Shown: positions 50,161-59,737 of the stretch, in pieces | How the letters are laid out: the number at the start of each line of letters is the position of its first letter | Numbering within the stretch: position 1 is the first letter of the stretch | From: Saccharophagus sp. K07 | Lineage (GTDB): Bacteria > Pseudomonadota > Gammaproteobacteria > Pseudomonadales > Cellvibrionaceae | NCBI RefSeq assembly: GCF_014336955.1 | Contig: NZ_QRAI01000001.1 | Coordinates: 248,001-312,000, forward strand | Direction of reading: 5' to 3' | DNA length: 64,000 bases | Made by a program: the position numbers and the translations under genes | Notes under the pieces: generated by a model | What the model saw: the letters and a program-made list of their open reading frames with translations, nothing else | What the model was told of the DNA's origin: nothing | Databases searched by the model: none

Positions 50161-53145
50161 ATGACAGGTATGAGCGAAACCCTGCCTTGGGTGATGTTTC
50201 TTTTTTACATCACGACCGGTTATTTGTCGGTGGTCGGTTTGACCTCCGGCGCTATAGCCGTAACCGCTTATTCCCTGCATAACCGTTTTATCTACACGCC
50301 CGTCGCCCTAATGGGGCTCAGTGGTGCCGGGTATCAACTGGCAACCGCCTATTACTACCAAACCAATGCTGAGGCCGCTGCCATCACCGCGCTGATATGG
50401 CAGACCGATTTCGCCTCCATTATGTTGCTGTCCACCGGCTTTTATTTTGCCGCACTGCGCTACCGCGGCCATGTGCCGGGTTATCTGACGTTTCTGTTTG
50501 TGTTGGCGCTGCTGATGTTGCTGGTGGCTAATCGTGCGTCGGATTTTTCTCTCCATTTCGCCGACGTCGCCACCTTAACAAAATATCCCAATCCCTGGCT
50601 TGGTTCATATGGCGCTTTACAGGGGGAGCCGGGCGGTGGTTCCTGGTTATGGCACATTGCCATGGGGATAACCTTGCTGGCTTCCTTCTGGTGGAATTTC
50701 CATTCCCGCGCAGTAATAGGTCCCGCCAAAGTTTTTACCCAATTTCTCTTTCTCTTCCTCTTGATCGCGACTGTCTATTCCAGTTTGAGCCTGGATCTCG
50801 GCATCTGGAACGGTATTTATCTGCCGGGATTTGCCTTAACTGCTTTTATGTTGTGGTTCTGCATAGGCTTTACCCTGGAGGCTGCGCGCAACAGCCGCCA
50901 GTTGCGCCGGCGGGAGCGCGAGATGGAAGCGGAAATCCAGGAGCGGCGCAAAGCGGAAGATAAATTGGAGCGCCTGTCCCAGGTATTTATGCAAGCGCCT
51001 GCGGCCACCCACATCATTGATTTGAATGGCCGAACCCTCCAGGTCAACGACGAGAGCTTGCGCTTGTTGCGCCGCGACGTAAGCGCGCCTCCGCGCGTCA
51101 ATTTCATCACCGTATTGGAGATGCTCGGGGTGAGCAAGGAGCAAATTCTGCAAGACATTGCGGAAAAGAGCCGGGGTGAATACGGGCCGTTTTTCCTGGT
51201 GGCGGGTATGCCGGTCGACGCTCTGTATCTGGCGCGCGATGCCTGGCTGAAGTTCAAGCTTTATCCCATCTACAACCACGAGCGCGAATTGCAGGAAATT
51301 GTGGTGCGCATGGAAGATGTCACCGACCAGCAATTCGTCGAAAACGCCATCAAAACCATTTCCATGGCGGTTTCCACGGAGATCGGTCACGCCTTCTTTA
51401 ATCAGTTCACCATCCACCTCGCCAAGCTGCTCAATAAGAAATTCGTATTTATCGGTCTGAAGAAATTCGTCGAAGGGCGCATGACCATCCAGACTTTGGC
51501 GGTCTCGGCGAACGGTGAGTTGATGGACAACGTCAATATCGAACTGATCAATTCGCCGTCGGAAAAAGTATTGAAGGAAGGCAGTTACGCCATACCGCGC
51601 CAAGCGCAGCGCGAATTTCCGGACAACCCGTTCCTGCGTAATTTGGGCCTGGAGAGTTTTGTCGGCTCGGCCATGGTGGACGTCAATAACGAACCCATCG
51701 GCTTGATCGCGGTGCTGGACGACAAGCCCATGGACAACGTCAAACAAATGCTGGAGGTGGTGAATATTTTCGTCTCCCGTGCCAGCACCGAGCTGCATCG
51801 CCTGGAAGCTGAGCAGCGCATTCGCAAAATGGCATACGAAGATCATTTGACCGGGCTGCCGAATCGCTCTGCGTTGAATGAACACGTCATCCATTTGCTC
51901 CAGGGAGAGGATGCGCCCGAAACCTGCGCCTTTATCCAGATTGACCTGGATCATTTCAAAACCATCAACGATGCACTCGGCCACGATGTGGGTGATGAAG
52001 TGCTGCGCCGTATCAGCGCCCGGTTGCGCCAAGTATTGGGTGACGATGCTTTTCTTGCCCGCCTTGGCGGTGATGAGTTTGCCGTGGTGCTCCGCCATCT
52101 GGGGCCGGGCGCCGAGTTGTTCCTGACGCGTACTATCCAGCAACTAATTGCCTCCATGGAACAGCCAGTACAGGTGGGAGATCACGTGTTGGATCTAGGC
52201 TGCACCATAGGTGCGGTGCTGTTTCCGGAATTTGCCACAAGCGTGCTGGACGTATTCCGCAATGCGGATATAGCCCTGAACAAAGCCAAAGGCTCCGGCC
52301 GCGGCGGCTACCAGCTGTTTACGCCGGAGATGCACGACTCTGTCAGCCATAGGCTCGCCCTGGAGCACGGCTTGCGCGCGGCTCTGGCCAACGATGAATT
52401 CCACGTGTTTTACCAGGCACAAGTGGATGGCGAGGGCAATCTGATGGGGGCTGAAGCGCTGATCCGCTGGCGCCATCCGGACCAGGGTTGGATATCGCCG
52501 GCGGAATTTATTCCCGTGGCGGAAGAGACCGGTTTGATCAATGGTATCGGCCAGTGGGTGTTGCGGGCGGCTCTGACCCATCGCAAACAGTGGGCAGAGC
52601 GGCGTATTCCGTTTTACGGTCATCTTTCCGTCAACGTATCGCCATGGGAATTTGCGCGCCCGGACTTTGTGTCCGCCACTGTGGAGGCGGTGGAAAAGCT
52701 GCAGGTGCCGCCCAGTCATATTACTCTCGAAGTCACCGAAAGCGCGCTGCTGACCGATATTCAGGACACCATCACCAAACTCAGTCAGTTGCGACGCTTC
52801 GGTATGACCATAGCGCTGGACGACTTCGGCACAGGCTATTCATCCCTGGCCTACTTGCGCGATCTACCGCTGGACATCCTCAAAGTGGATAAAACCTTTG
52901 TCGACACTCTGGCCACCAATGCCCATGAGCCATTGGTGGAATCGATGATCGCCATCGGTCGCAATATGGGCTTGCAGGTGGTTGCAGAAGGGGTGGAGAC
53001 GCAAGTGCAGTTGGAACGACTCAAGGCCATGGGGTGCAATGTGTTCCAGGGTTATCTGTTCTCGCGACCCATGGCAGAGGCGGATTTTGTGCAGTGGTTG
53101 ATTCAACGTGAGGCGGACGCTCGAGAGCTCAAACAGCTGCCTTAA
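50161..53145 (+). CDS. Membrane GGDEF-EAL protein with PAS and GAF domains
   Basis: A cyclic di-GMP enzyme that may both make and break the messenger. The 994 residues read: seven or eight membrane helices (about 10-240), a coiled linker (about 245-285), PAS (about 270-390), GAF (about 400-550), GGDEF (about 560-735) and EAL (about 740-985). The cyclase loop GGDEF (636-640) is intact but no RxxD inhibitory site lies five residues before it. EAL signature E765-A-L and the motifs LEVTES, DDFGTGYSS, KVDKTFV and AEGVET are complete, so phosphodiesterase activity is expected. In many such proteins one domain dominates. The gene is single, with a weak ribosome site. Confidence 0.92.
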   Translation: MTGMSETLPWVMFLFYITTGYLSVVGLTSGAIAVTAYSLHNRFIYTPVALMGLSGAGYQLATAYYYQTNAEAAAITALIWQTDFASIMLLSTGFYFAALRYRGHVPGYLTFLFVLALLMLLVANRASDFSLHFADVATLTKYPNPWLGSYGALQGEPGGGSWLWHIAMGITLLASFWWNFHSRAVIGPAKVFTQFLFLFLLIATVYSSLSLDLGIWNGIYLPGFALTAFMLWFCIGFTLEAARNSRQLRRREREMEAEIQERRKAEDKLERLSQVFMQAPAATHIIDLNGRTLQVNDESLRLLRRDVSAPPRVNFITVLEMLGVSKEQILQDIAEKSRGEYGPFFLVAGMPVDALYLARDAWLKFKLYPIYNHERELQEIVVRMEDVTDQQFVENAIKTISMAVSTEIGHAFFNQFTIHLAKLLNKKFVFIGLKKFVEGRMTIQTLAVSANGELMDNVNIELINSPSEKVLKEGSYAIPRQAQREFPDNPFLRNLGLESFVGSAMVDVNNEPIGLIAVLDDKPMDNVKQMLEVVNIFVSRASTELHRLEAEQRIRKMAYEDHLTGLPNRSALNEHVIHLLQGEDAPETCAFIQIDLDHFKTINDALGHDVGDEVLRRISARLRQVLGDDAFLARLGGDEFAVVLRHLGPGAELFLTRTIQQLIASMEQPVQVGDHVLDLGCTIGAVLFPEFATSVLDVFRNADIALNKAKGSGRGGYQLFTPEMHDSVSHRLALEHGLRAALANDEFHVFYQAQVDGEGNLMGAEALIRWRHPDQGWISPAEFIPVAEETGLINGIGQWVLRAALTHRKQWAERRIPFYGHLSVNVSPWEFARPDFVSATVEAVEKLQVPPSHITLEVTESALLTDIQDTITKLSQLRRFGMTIALDDFGTGYSSLAYLRDLPLDILKVDKTFVDTLATNAHEPLVESMIAIGRNMGLQVVAEGVETQVQLERLKAMGCNVFQGYLFSRPMAEADFVQWLIQREADARELKQLP

Positions 53146-53161
53146 TCGCCCGCCCGATTTC

Positions 53162-53194
53162 ACTATTTGTGTTTGATTTTACTATTTGTGTTTG
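53162..53194. repeat. Tandem 14-base repeat at the YqhA-like gene end
   Basis: ACTATTTGTGTTTG occurs at 53162-53175 and again at 53181-53194, 19 bases apart, across the stop codon of the minus-strand gene. It looks like a small recent duplication of the gene's end. Confidence 0.7.
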
Positions 53195-53673
53195 GCTTTA
53201 AAGTCGAGAAACCCCATCGCAAAGGCGGAACCGACGAAGGTCAAATGCAAAACCACATACCAATAAATTTTGTCTTCGTCTGTGTTTTGCACATTCATAA
53301 AGACCTTCAGCAAGTGGATTGACGAAATCGCCACAATAGAGGCGGCGATTTTGCCCTTCAGCGATGACGAATCCATCTTGCCGAGCCAGCTCAATTTTTC
53401 TTTTTCGCCGTCGAGATCGAGCTGCGATACAAAATTCTCATAGCCGCTCATCAGCACCATCACGATCAATCCTCCCACCATCGCCAAATCGATCAGCGTG
53501 AGCAGACTGAGGATCATCTTGGCTTCCGACATATGCACGACATCGATCAGCAAGTGAAACGATTCCTGAAAAAACTTGATGATCAGGGCCAACAGAGCGA
53601 ATGCCAGACCTAAATAAATAGGTGCCAGCAACCAGCGGGTACGGTAGAGCAGTTGTTCGAGGGGTTTTTCCAT
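53182..53673 (-). CDS. YqhA/UPF0114 family membrane protein
   Basis: The 163 residues have four predicted membrane helices (about 13-33, 55-80, 108-128, 137-155) and the family segments [15 protein letters not shown] and [24 protein letters not shown]. The family is widespread and its function is unknown. The stop lies within a short duplicated sequence. It is convergent with the GGDEF-EAL gene and 84 bases after the DUF4124 gene. Confidence 0.85.
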   Translation of the reverse strand: MEKPLEQLLYRTRWLLAPIYLGLAFALLALIIKFFQESFHLLIDVVHMSEAKMILSLLTLIDLAMVGGLIVMVLMSGYENFVSQLDLDGEKEKLSWLGKMDSSSLKGKIAASIVAISSIHLLKVFMNVQNTDEDKIYWYVVLHLTFVGSAFAMGFLDFKAKHK

Positions 53674-53757
53674 AGAAATGACTTTGCAGAAGTGAAAAAC
53701 AGCAGGCGGGCGATTTTAAGTGGAAGCCTGCTGAGTGCAAAGAAATTTTTAGGGCAA

Positions 53758-54552
53758 TCAGTTCTGTTCGCTAAATAACTCCACCGTCAGACTCGGGCGT
53801 TTGGCCGGATCGGCCTCGCGTGAGAAAAACGTCACTTGCCCCCGTCCCGATGTCCGCTGCAGGCGCATTTCCAAAGTGAACTGGCGCAGGTTGGCGGCCA
53901 TAAGCTGTTGTATCAGCGGCAATACGTCGATTTCGTAATCCTTGAGGTTGTCTTCGTTACTGCTGGGCGCGGTCACACTCGGCAGATTGCGCACCGCCGC
54001 CGGTGTGTAATGGGATTGGTCGAAAAAATCTGCCCAGGTGACCGTCTTCTCTTCGAAATTGTTATGGACAGGTTTCAGATAGAAGGCGTTGTCGCCGTTT
54101 TTGCCGAAGTGGCCGGCTTCGGCCGTAGTGTTCTGGCCGTAGAGCCGGTCATCGGCGTTGGCGTAAAGCCGCAGGGTGGCGCGCAGCAGTTTTTTGTTCG
54201 GATTGCGGTGCAATTCTTCCAACAGTGACGCTACATCAAAACGAATCAGGCTGATGTTCTGGCCCTGCTGTGAATGCCCGGCGGACAGCGCGGTGGATGT
54301 GCCGAGGGGCTTTTTCTGATTTTGTTGCAGTAAGGCATCAGCGTCGGGATAAAACACAAATTGATTGGGATTCTGCTGCTCCTGAACCACTTCGGCATCA
54401 ATGCGCTTGGCCTTTTCATTGGCATAGCGTTTATCGCTGAAGTGCACCTGCCCCTGTGCATCCACCCATTTGTAGATCTCTCCATGCGCACCGGCGCCGC
54501 CGAGTACAAATGCCAAGGCGGCTGCAATGCGTATGAATTTTGCTGATGCCAT
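53758..54552 (-). CDS. Secreted DUF4124 protein with DNRLRE-type domain
   Basis: The 264 residues have a signal peptide (ending GAGAHG), a DUF4124 domain (EIYKWVDAQGQVHFSDKR) and a C-terminal beta-rich domain (about 100-264) resembling the DNRLRE/CBM96 type (LIRFDVASLLEEL, ATLRLYANADDRLYG, TFFSREA). DUF4124 is common in periplasmic proteins of unknown role; the second domain is usually found on cell-wall or extracellular proteins. A longer frame exists to 54654, but GGAG seven bases before 54552 supports this start. It may be co-transcribed with the two-component genes upstream. Confidence 0.75.
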   Translation of the reverse strand: MASAKFIRIAAALAFVLGGAGAHGEIYKWVDAQGQVHFSDKRYANEKAKRIDAEVVQEQQNPNQFVFYPDADALLQQNQKKPLGTSTALSAGHSQQGQNISLIRFDVASLLEELHRNPNKKLLRATLRLYANADDRLYGQNTTAEAGHFGKNGDNAFYLKPVHNNFEEKTVTWADFFDQSHYTPAAVRNLPSVTAPSSNEDNLKDYEIDVLPLIQQLMAANLRQFTLEMRLQRTSGRGQVTFFSREADPAKRPSLTVELFSEQN

Positions 54553-54596
54553 TTCGAAACTCCGGCCGGTCTGGTTGGCTGTCATTGTATGACTTT

Positions 54597-55220
54597 CTAC
54601 AGCCAGCCTTTCTCCCGCGCGATCTTCGCTGCTTGATTTCGCGATCCGGCGCAAAGTTTCGCCATAGATTCCGACAAATAGTTGCGCACAGTGCCCTCAG
54701 ACAGATAGAGCTTGCGGGCGATATCCGCAGTGCTCAACCCCTGTTCTGCCAGGCGCAGGGCCTGGCGTTCACGCTCGGTTAGCGGGTCATGGTCGTGCAA
54801 ACCGGCGATCAGTAATTCGGTATCGTAAACACGTTGACCGCTGTGGATGTTGCGCAGCTGGTTTGCGAGTGTATCCACTGGTACCTCTTTGAGAATAAAC
54901 CCGCGCGCCTCTGCTTGCAGGGCACGTTGCACGTAACCGCTGCGATTGAAGGTGGTGAGAATCACCGTTTTGATAGAGGGGTGATGTTCATGCAGCCAGC
55001 GGCAGAGTGTCAGACCGTCACAGCCGGGCATTTCAATATCGCTCAACACCAAGTCCGGTCGGCACTCTGGAATGGCCTTTTGTGCTTCCAGACCGTTGGC
55101 GGCAGTGCCGACGACGACAAAATCCGGTTGCAACGCCAGCAACTGCGCCAGGGCGTCGCGCACCAGGGTTTGGTCTTCCACCAGAAATAAACGGATTTGT
55201 GTCGGGTTGGCCATGGCCAT
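54597..55220 (-). CDS. NarL/DesR-type response regulator
   Basis: The 207 residues have a receiver domain (acidic pair E15-D16, phospho-acceptor D61 in LSDIEMPGCDG, K in FILKEVP) and a LuxR-type helix-turn-helix (about 145-205, TERERQALRLAEQGLSTADI). It starts six bases after its kinase partner stops. This is the DesR layout. The target regulon is not known; a palindrome upstream of the kinase gene (56443) is a candidate for autoregulation. Confidence 0.9.
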   Translation of the reverse strand: MAMANPTQIRLFLVEDQTLVRDALAQLLALQPDFVVVGTAANGLEAQKAIPECRPDLVLSDIEMPGCDGLTLCRWLHEHHPSIKTVILTTFNRSGYVQRALQAEARGFILKEVPVDTLANQLRNIHSGQRVYDTELLIAGLHDHDPLTERERQALRLAEQGLSTADIARKLYLSEGTVRNYLSESMAKLCAGSRNQAAKIAREKGWL

Positions 55221-55226
55221 AGCGCC

Positions 55227-56360
55227 TTAAGTAACGAGCGGTTGATTCCAGGGAAGGTGGATCAACAAAGTTAATCCGGGCCAAGCGGAATCTCGCTCAC
55301 CAGGAGGATTCAGGGACAAGGTGCCGCGCCGCAGAGTAACACGCTGATAAATGCTCTGTAAGCCGTTGCCAAAGGCACTTTCATGCGCCTGGGCAAAGCC
55401 GCGGCCATTATCCCGAATCAACAATGCCAAAGTTTTTTCTGTCGTATTGCAGCGCAATTCGCAGCGCTCAGCACCTGAATGCCGCAATACATTGGTCAGA
55501 GCCTCGCGCACGATCAGCAATAAGTCGCTTTCCATGGTAGGTGGCAGCAATACCGGTGGCAGGGAGTATTGGAGGTCAATGCCGAGTGATCCCAGCAGCT
55601 CTTTCTGCGCTTCCAGTTCTGCTGTCAGGCCGTGGGTTTTCATTCCGGCAATGGTCTCGCGGATTTCCCGCAGCGCGTCTTGGGCCAATTGCTGAACTTG
55701 TGCAATATGCTCCCGCGCCTGAGATTCCTGCTTGTTTTCCAGTTGTTTCAAAGCGAGTTGTGCCTTCAGATGAATCGCGGTGAGGCGGTGGCCTATGGTG
55801 TCGTGCAAATCCTGGCCGATGCGTTCGCGCTCGGCAATTTTCGCTAAGCGCTGAATTTCTTCCTGCGACAGCAACTCGCGTCTTTGATGCAATATGCGTT
55901 GGCGATCGGTAATGCCAAACAGGGTAATCCCGGTGCTGGAAACAGCACCGACGACGAAATAAAAAATGACGTCGAGCTGAAAAAAATAGGTCGCAGAAGC
56001 GAGCGCAGCGAGCGTCATCGCAAAAAAGACAAGCGCTGTGCGCGCAGGCAAAAAGTAGGCAAAGAAGCTGCAGGCATAAATCGCAAAGGTAGTTGATCCA
56101 TGGTTGTAGGGCGCAAGTCCCACCGCCAGAGCCACCATAAGGAGTGCGCCTGGAAGGGTCCATTTCGGCAGATTAAAAGCGGCAAAATAACAAACCAGGA
56201 ATATCAGCAAGCCGGCGATATTGATCGCCCATTCGAAGGCCGTCATTGGGAAAAACCAGCGCATCAGGTAAAAACAGGTAAATACCAAGCTCGCAAATTG
56301 TTGGCGCAAGGTCGGCCGGTGAGAGTTGATCCAAGGGGACGGAAGATGATCCGTGGGCAT
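55227..56360 (-). CDS. DesK-type histidine kinase
   Basis: Sensor partner of the response regulator. The 377 residues have about five membrane helices (about 20-150), a HisKA_3 dimerisation domain (H186 in ERERIGQDLHDTIGH) and an ATP-binding domain (N-box in VREALTNVLRHS and G-box in DNGRGFA). In DesK the membrane region itself senses bilayer thickness or fluidity, and the same could hold here, though this is inference. The regulator gene lies six bases downstream. Confidence 0.9.
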   Translation of the reverse strand: MPTDHLPSPWINSHRPTLRQQFASLVFTCFYLMRWFFPMTAFEWAINIAGLLIFLVCYFAAFNLPKWTLPGALLMVALAVGLAPYNHGSTTFAIYACSFFAYFLPARTALVFFAMTLAALASATYFFQLDVIFYFVVGAVSSTGITLFGITDRQRILHQRRELLSQEEIQRLAKIAERERIGQDLHDTIGHRLTAIHLKAQLALKQLENKQESQAREHIAQVQQLAQDALREIRETIAGMKTHGLTAELEAQKELLGSLGIDLQYSLPPVLLPPTMESDLLLIVREALTNVLRHSGAERCELRCNTTEKTLALLIRDNGRGFAQAHESAFGNGLQSIYQRVTLRRGTLSLNPPGERDSAWPGLTLLIHLPWNQPLVT

Positions 56361-57043
56361 ATATCGCTCAAATAGACAGGGTTGATAAAACCATTATCGT
56401 CAAATTGGCGGATGATGCCATTGTAGAGAGTCATAGGTTCATCATGACAAATGTCATGCGGTCGACTGTTCGCCTCCTCCAATAGTGTTTATTTCTATCG
56501 TACCTCGCCTAAACAACAGTAAAAAACTAATGAAACCGACACGGCAAAATACCTTGCAAAATCCTCTGTAAATTTTGCTTGTTGTGCATATTGATAGTAT
56601 TTCTTTGCAATCTTTTCTCCTTTAACAATTCGCCATGCTTGCAGCTGTCGTCTGTTGCTTCGTATGCCTGGGTCACAAAATCAAGGAAATTCGTAAACCT
56701 GCAGCACGCTGGCAGCTATTACAATTTTGCGTCGTCGAATTTGACTTTGCGAAAGTCACTTAGACCAAAATGAAGTTAACCAAAACTGGTTATTGCGAGC
56801 GATGCTGATAAAAATTTCGGCAAAACTGACATTAATTTTCCATCTGGGCCAATTCTTGGCGAGGGGTTTACGCAATAGATTAGTGCGACGCCAGAATGTC
56901 CGGCATTCCCGCCTTTGGCAATCTATTTGCAGTGCAACATGCAGAAGAAGGGTTGCAATGTCATGCAGTGGTTTGAAATGTGATGATGCATGCACGATGC
57001 AAAAGCGGGTTTCGACCCCAACCGTAGGCATAAGGTGACAATA
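56361..57043. other. Divergent intergenic region upstream of the kinase gene
   Basis: A 683-base gap holding the kinase promoter, a perfect palindrome (56443-56458) and a smaller one, GACTTTGCGAAAGTC (56743-56757). Short open frames in the region have no recognisable sequence or ribosome site and I reject them. Confidence 0.45.
56443..56458. promoter_or_regulatory. Palindrome CATGACAAATGTCATG upstream of DesK-type gene
   Basis: Perfect 7-base arms around AA, 83 bases before the kinase start. The position suits a response-regulator or other operator. DesR-type proteins bind inverted repeats with TCATGAC-like arms, so autoregulation is plausible. Confidence 0.45.
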
Positions 57044-57352
57044 ATGGAAGATTGCGTAGCGCAGGCGAAACCGCTTTTTTTCTCTCGTTGGTTATCGTTT
57101 AAAAAAGCAATATTAAAAACAGCAAAACCCGTGCGGCTGCGATGCGTGAATAATAAGCTCGCGGAATACGACGAAAATATTGTTGAACCAGAGGAATTTG
57201 CGGCGGATTTAGACTGGCTGACAAATGGAAAGCGTGTGCAATTTAGCCGTTCTTATCTACGTTTTTTTGAAAATGCGCGCCGTCGCCATATAAATTCCCG
57301 CAGCCAATGGCGACAAATATTGGATCGCCATCTTTTCCCGCGCAACAAATAA
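57044..57352 (+). CDS. Small protein of unknown function
   Basis: The frame gives 102 residues from ATG at 57044, preceded by AAGGTGA six bases earlier. It is basic (many Arg and Lys in the C-terminal part, FENARRRHINSRSQWRQILDRH) and I recognise no family. The frame is open back to 56990, but the later start has the ribosome site. It is convergent with the DUF58 gene (7 bases apart). No membrane helix or signal is visible. It may be a real small basic protein, but could be chance. Confidence 0.4.
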   Translation: MEDCVAQAKPLFFSRWLSFKKAILKTAKPVRLRCVNNKLAEYDENIVEPEEFAADLDWLTNGKRVQFSRSYLRFFENARRRHINSRSQWRQILDRHLFPRNK

Positions 57353-57359
57353 TCCCCGC

Positions 57360-58712
57360 TTACAAAACTCCGGAACGCTTGATTTCCCAATAGCTGTTGG
57401 CCAGCGCAGGCGCCAGATCTTTCGCCAAACAATCCACGGAATAAACTCCGCTCTGCTGCAGTTTTTTATGTGCGGCTTTGCGCAAGTGCAGGTAATTCAC
57501 TGTGCCAGCGTAGGCTGCGGCCTGATCGAGATCGGTTACAGGCTCAATCAATGTATTGTCCAGTACGGCTTCGCGAATATTAGCCACCAAAACCAGATGG
57601 CGTTTTTGCAGCAGGCGCACCGCCATGATCAACTCTTCAATTTCTTCATCGCGGGAGTTGGTGACGAGCACGATCAAAGAGCGCTTGCGTTGCAATTGGA
57701 AAACTTTTTCTGCGGCGGCGAGATAATCCGGCGCGCAGTTTTCCACCTGCAGATCATATAAACCATTCAAGATGACATTGACTCTGTCGGCACCTTTCTG
57801 CGGGCTTATCCAACGTTCGGTATGGCCGAAGCTCAACACGCCGACGCTATCACCTTGGCGCAGCGCAATATAGCTGACCAGAATGCTCGCATTGAGTGCG
57901 TGGTCAAAATGGTCGAGTTCGTCGTCTTTGGCGCGCATTCTCCGACCGCTGTCGATCAGCAAAATCACATTCTGATCGCGCTCATCCTGATATTCCTTGG
58001 AGATCAATTGCTGCCGATGGGACGTGGCTTTCCAGCTGATTTGCCGCAGGCTGTCGCCTTGGCGATACTCGCGCAATTGGTGAAAGTCCAGCCCCTGGCC
58101 GCGCCGGTTCTTGCGCCGGATGCCCAATTCATTGGTGTGATTTTCCGCCGCCAGAATGGTATAGGCCGCAATCGCAGAAAAATTGGGGTACACCTTGGCG
58201 GTACTTTCCACTGCGACCGAATAGGACACGCTGCCAAAACCCAGTGGCGTAGGCACCCGAATATGGCACTTTTGCAGAGTGAGCGGCCCGCGCTGCAAGG
58301 CGCGCAAACGGTAGGTAATCTGCGTTGATTGATCGGGTTGTAACGGTACAAATTGCTGAACGTGTTCGCAAACCACCTGCGGGTTGATGTCATCAAATAC
58401 TTCGATGGTGACGGGATAGCGGAAGTGATGGGTGAAGATCAAACGCACTTCCGTCCACTGATTCAGCGCCAAACCACTTGCCAGCAGGCGTTCAACTCCT
58501 ACGTCGGGTTGGCTGCGACTGCCGGCGTAATCGAGCAGCACCAGAAAAAACAACATCAGTCCGGCGGCAAGCAAACTCCACTGCACCCAATCTGCACTAA
58601 ATGCTGTCCACCAGTGACCAAGCAAGCCCGCGAGCAGGGCAGCAGATCCCAAACCACCCGCCAGAAAAATGGTCTTGGGTGTCGGGCGCCAGCGTTTTTT
58701 GGAAATCGTCAT
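57360..58712 (-). CDS. DUF58 protein with von Willebrand-like domain
   Basis: The 450 residues have two membrane helices (about 15-60), a beta-rich region, and a DUF58 segment (GQGLDFHQLREYRQGDSLRQ) followed by a von Willebrand-like fold with DSG in place of a full metal motif (LIDSGRRMRA). It is the last gene of the MoxR operon, 17 bases after MoxR. DUF58 proteins are thought to work with MoxR as chaperone partners; the client is unknown. Confidence 0.85.
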   Translation of the reverse strand: MTISKKRWRPTPKTIFLAGGLGSAALLAGLLGHWWTAFSADWVQWSLLAAGLMLFFLVLLDYAGSRSQPDVGVERLLASGLALNQWTEVRLIFTHHFRYPVTIEVFDDINPQVVCEHVQQFVPLQPDQSTQITYRLRALQRGPLTLQKCHIRVPTPLGFGSVSYSVAVESTAKVYPNFSAIAAYTILAAENHTNELGIRRKNRRGQGLDFHQLREYRQGDSLRQISWKATSHRQQLISKEYQDERDQNVILLIDSGRRMRAKDDELDHFDHALNASILVSYIALRQGDSVGVLSFGHTERWISPQKGADRVNVILNGLYDLQVENCAPDYLAAAEKVFQLQRKRSLIVLVTNSRDEEIEELIMAVRLLQKRHLVLVANIREAVLDNTLIEPVTDLDQAAAYAGTVNYLHLRKAAHKKLQQSGVYSVDCLAKDLAPALANSYWEIKRSGVL

Positions 58713-58729
58713 CGAGCGTTTTTTTCCAC

Positions 58730-59737
58730 TTATTTCCGCGGAGCGGGCACACTTTTGCTGATGTCTTGCAAAACCTGATCGACCGATACGCCTTCGATTT
58801 CCAATTCCGCCGCCAGCAACAAACGGTGGCGCAGGGCGGGCAGTACCACAGCTTTTACATCATCCGGTGTTACATAACGATCATTGTTCATCAATGCATA
58901 AGCGCGTGCGCCGTTGAGCAGTGCGATACTTGCACGCGGTCCGGCGCCGCGGGAAACCCCGGGCCAATTGCGCGTGGCGCGCACGATTTTGACGATGTAT
59001 TCCACAATGGCGGGATCAACCGTAATTTGCTGGGCGATTTTCTGCAGGCTCAAAACATGGGTTGGTTTGATCAACTGCCGTACCGGTTTTTCATCGCTGT
59101 TTTTGCCGAGCTGCAACAGCATGGTTTCTTCATCTTTGGCTTCGGGATATTGGATCAATACCTTCAACATAAAGCGATCCAACTCGGCTTCCGGGAGCGG
59201 ATAAGTGCCTTCTTGTTCTATAGGGTTCTGCGTGGCCAGCACCATAAAAGGCGCATCGACCGGATGCGAAGTGCCCTCGATGGTGATCTGCCCCTCCTGC
59301 ATCACTTCCAATAACGCCGCCTGGGTTTTGGCGGGCGCCCGGTTGATTTCATCGGCCAGCAATAAATTGGTAAAGGCGGGGCCTTTGCGAATCTCGAACT
59401 CCTGTGTCTTCATATTGAACATCGCATGTCCAGTGACGTCGCTGGGCATAAGGTCGGGGGTAAATTGAATGCGCGCAAAACGGCCGCCAAAACACTGGGC
59501 GAGGGTGCGCACCAACAGGGTTTTACCCAGCCCCGGAACACCTTCAATTAACACATGACCGCGTGCAATCAGCGCAAGCAGAACCTGTTCAACAACAGTT
59601 TGCTGGCCGATTACGACACGCTGGATTTCATTGCGCAGCGCCTGCACCAATTGGTAAGCCTGTTCAAAGGTGTCGCTTTTTTCACGGGGCTCATCTGCGG
59701 CTTGTATTTCGGAGTCCGAGGGAGGCACTTGTGTCAT
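58730..59737 (-). CDS. MoxR-type AAA+ ATPase
   Basis: The 335 residues have Walker A GVPGLGKT, Walker B LLADEINRAPAKTQ, sensor 1 (MVLATQNPIEQEGTYPLPEA) and a C-terminal lid. MoxR ATPases help assemble or mature proteins, often with von Willebrand partners. The start overlaps the DUF4350 stop by four bases (59734-59737). Cytoplasmic. Confidence 0.95.
   Translation of the reverse strand: MTQVPPSDSEIQAADEPREKSDTFEQAYQLVQALRNEIQRVVIGQQTVVEQVLLALIARGHVLIEGVPGLGKTLLVRTLAQCFGGRFARIQFTPDLMPSDVTGHAMFNMKTQEFEIRKGPAFTNLLLADEINRAPAKTQAALLEVMQEGQITIEGTSHPVDAPFMVLATQNPIEQEGTYPLPEAELDRFMLKVLIQYPEAKDEETMLLQLGKNSDEKPVRQLIKPTHVLSLQKIAQQITVDPAIVEYIVKIVRATRNWPGVSRGAGPRASIALLNGARAYALMNNDRYVTPDDVKAVVLPALRHRLLLAAELEIEGVSVDQVLQDISKSVPAPRK

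Noticed and set aside
50836-52143. Long minus-strand open frame (435 codons) inside the GGDEF-EAL gene
   Set aside because: The plus strand encodes recognisable PAS, GAF and GGDEF motifs in the same stretch. The antisense frame shows no family and owes its length to base composition.
56579-57038. Short open frames in the gap upstream of the small protein
   Set aside because: They overlap one another on both strands, lack ribosome sites and show no family features.
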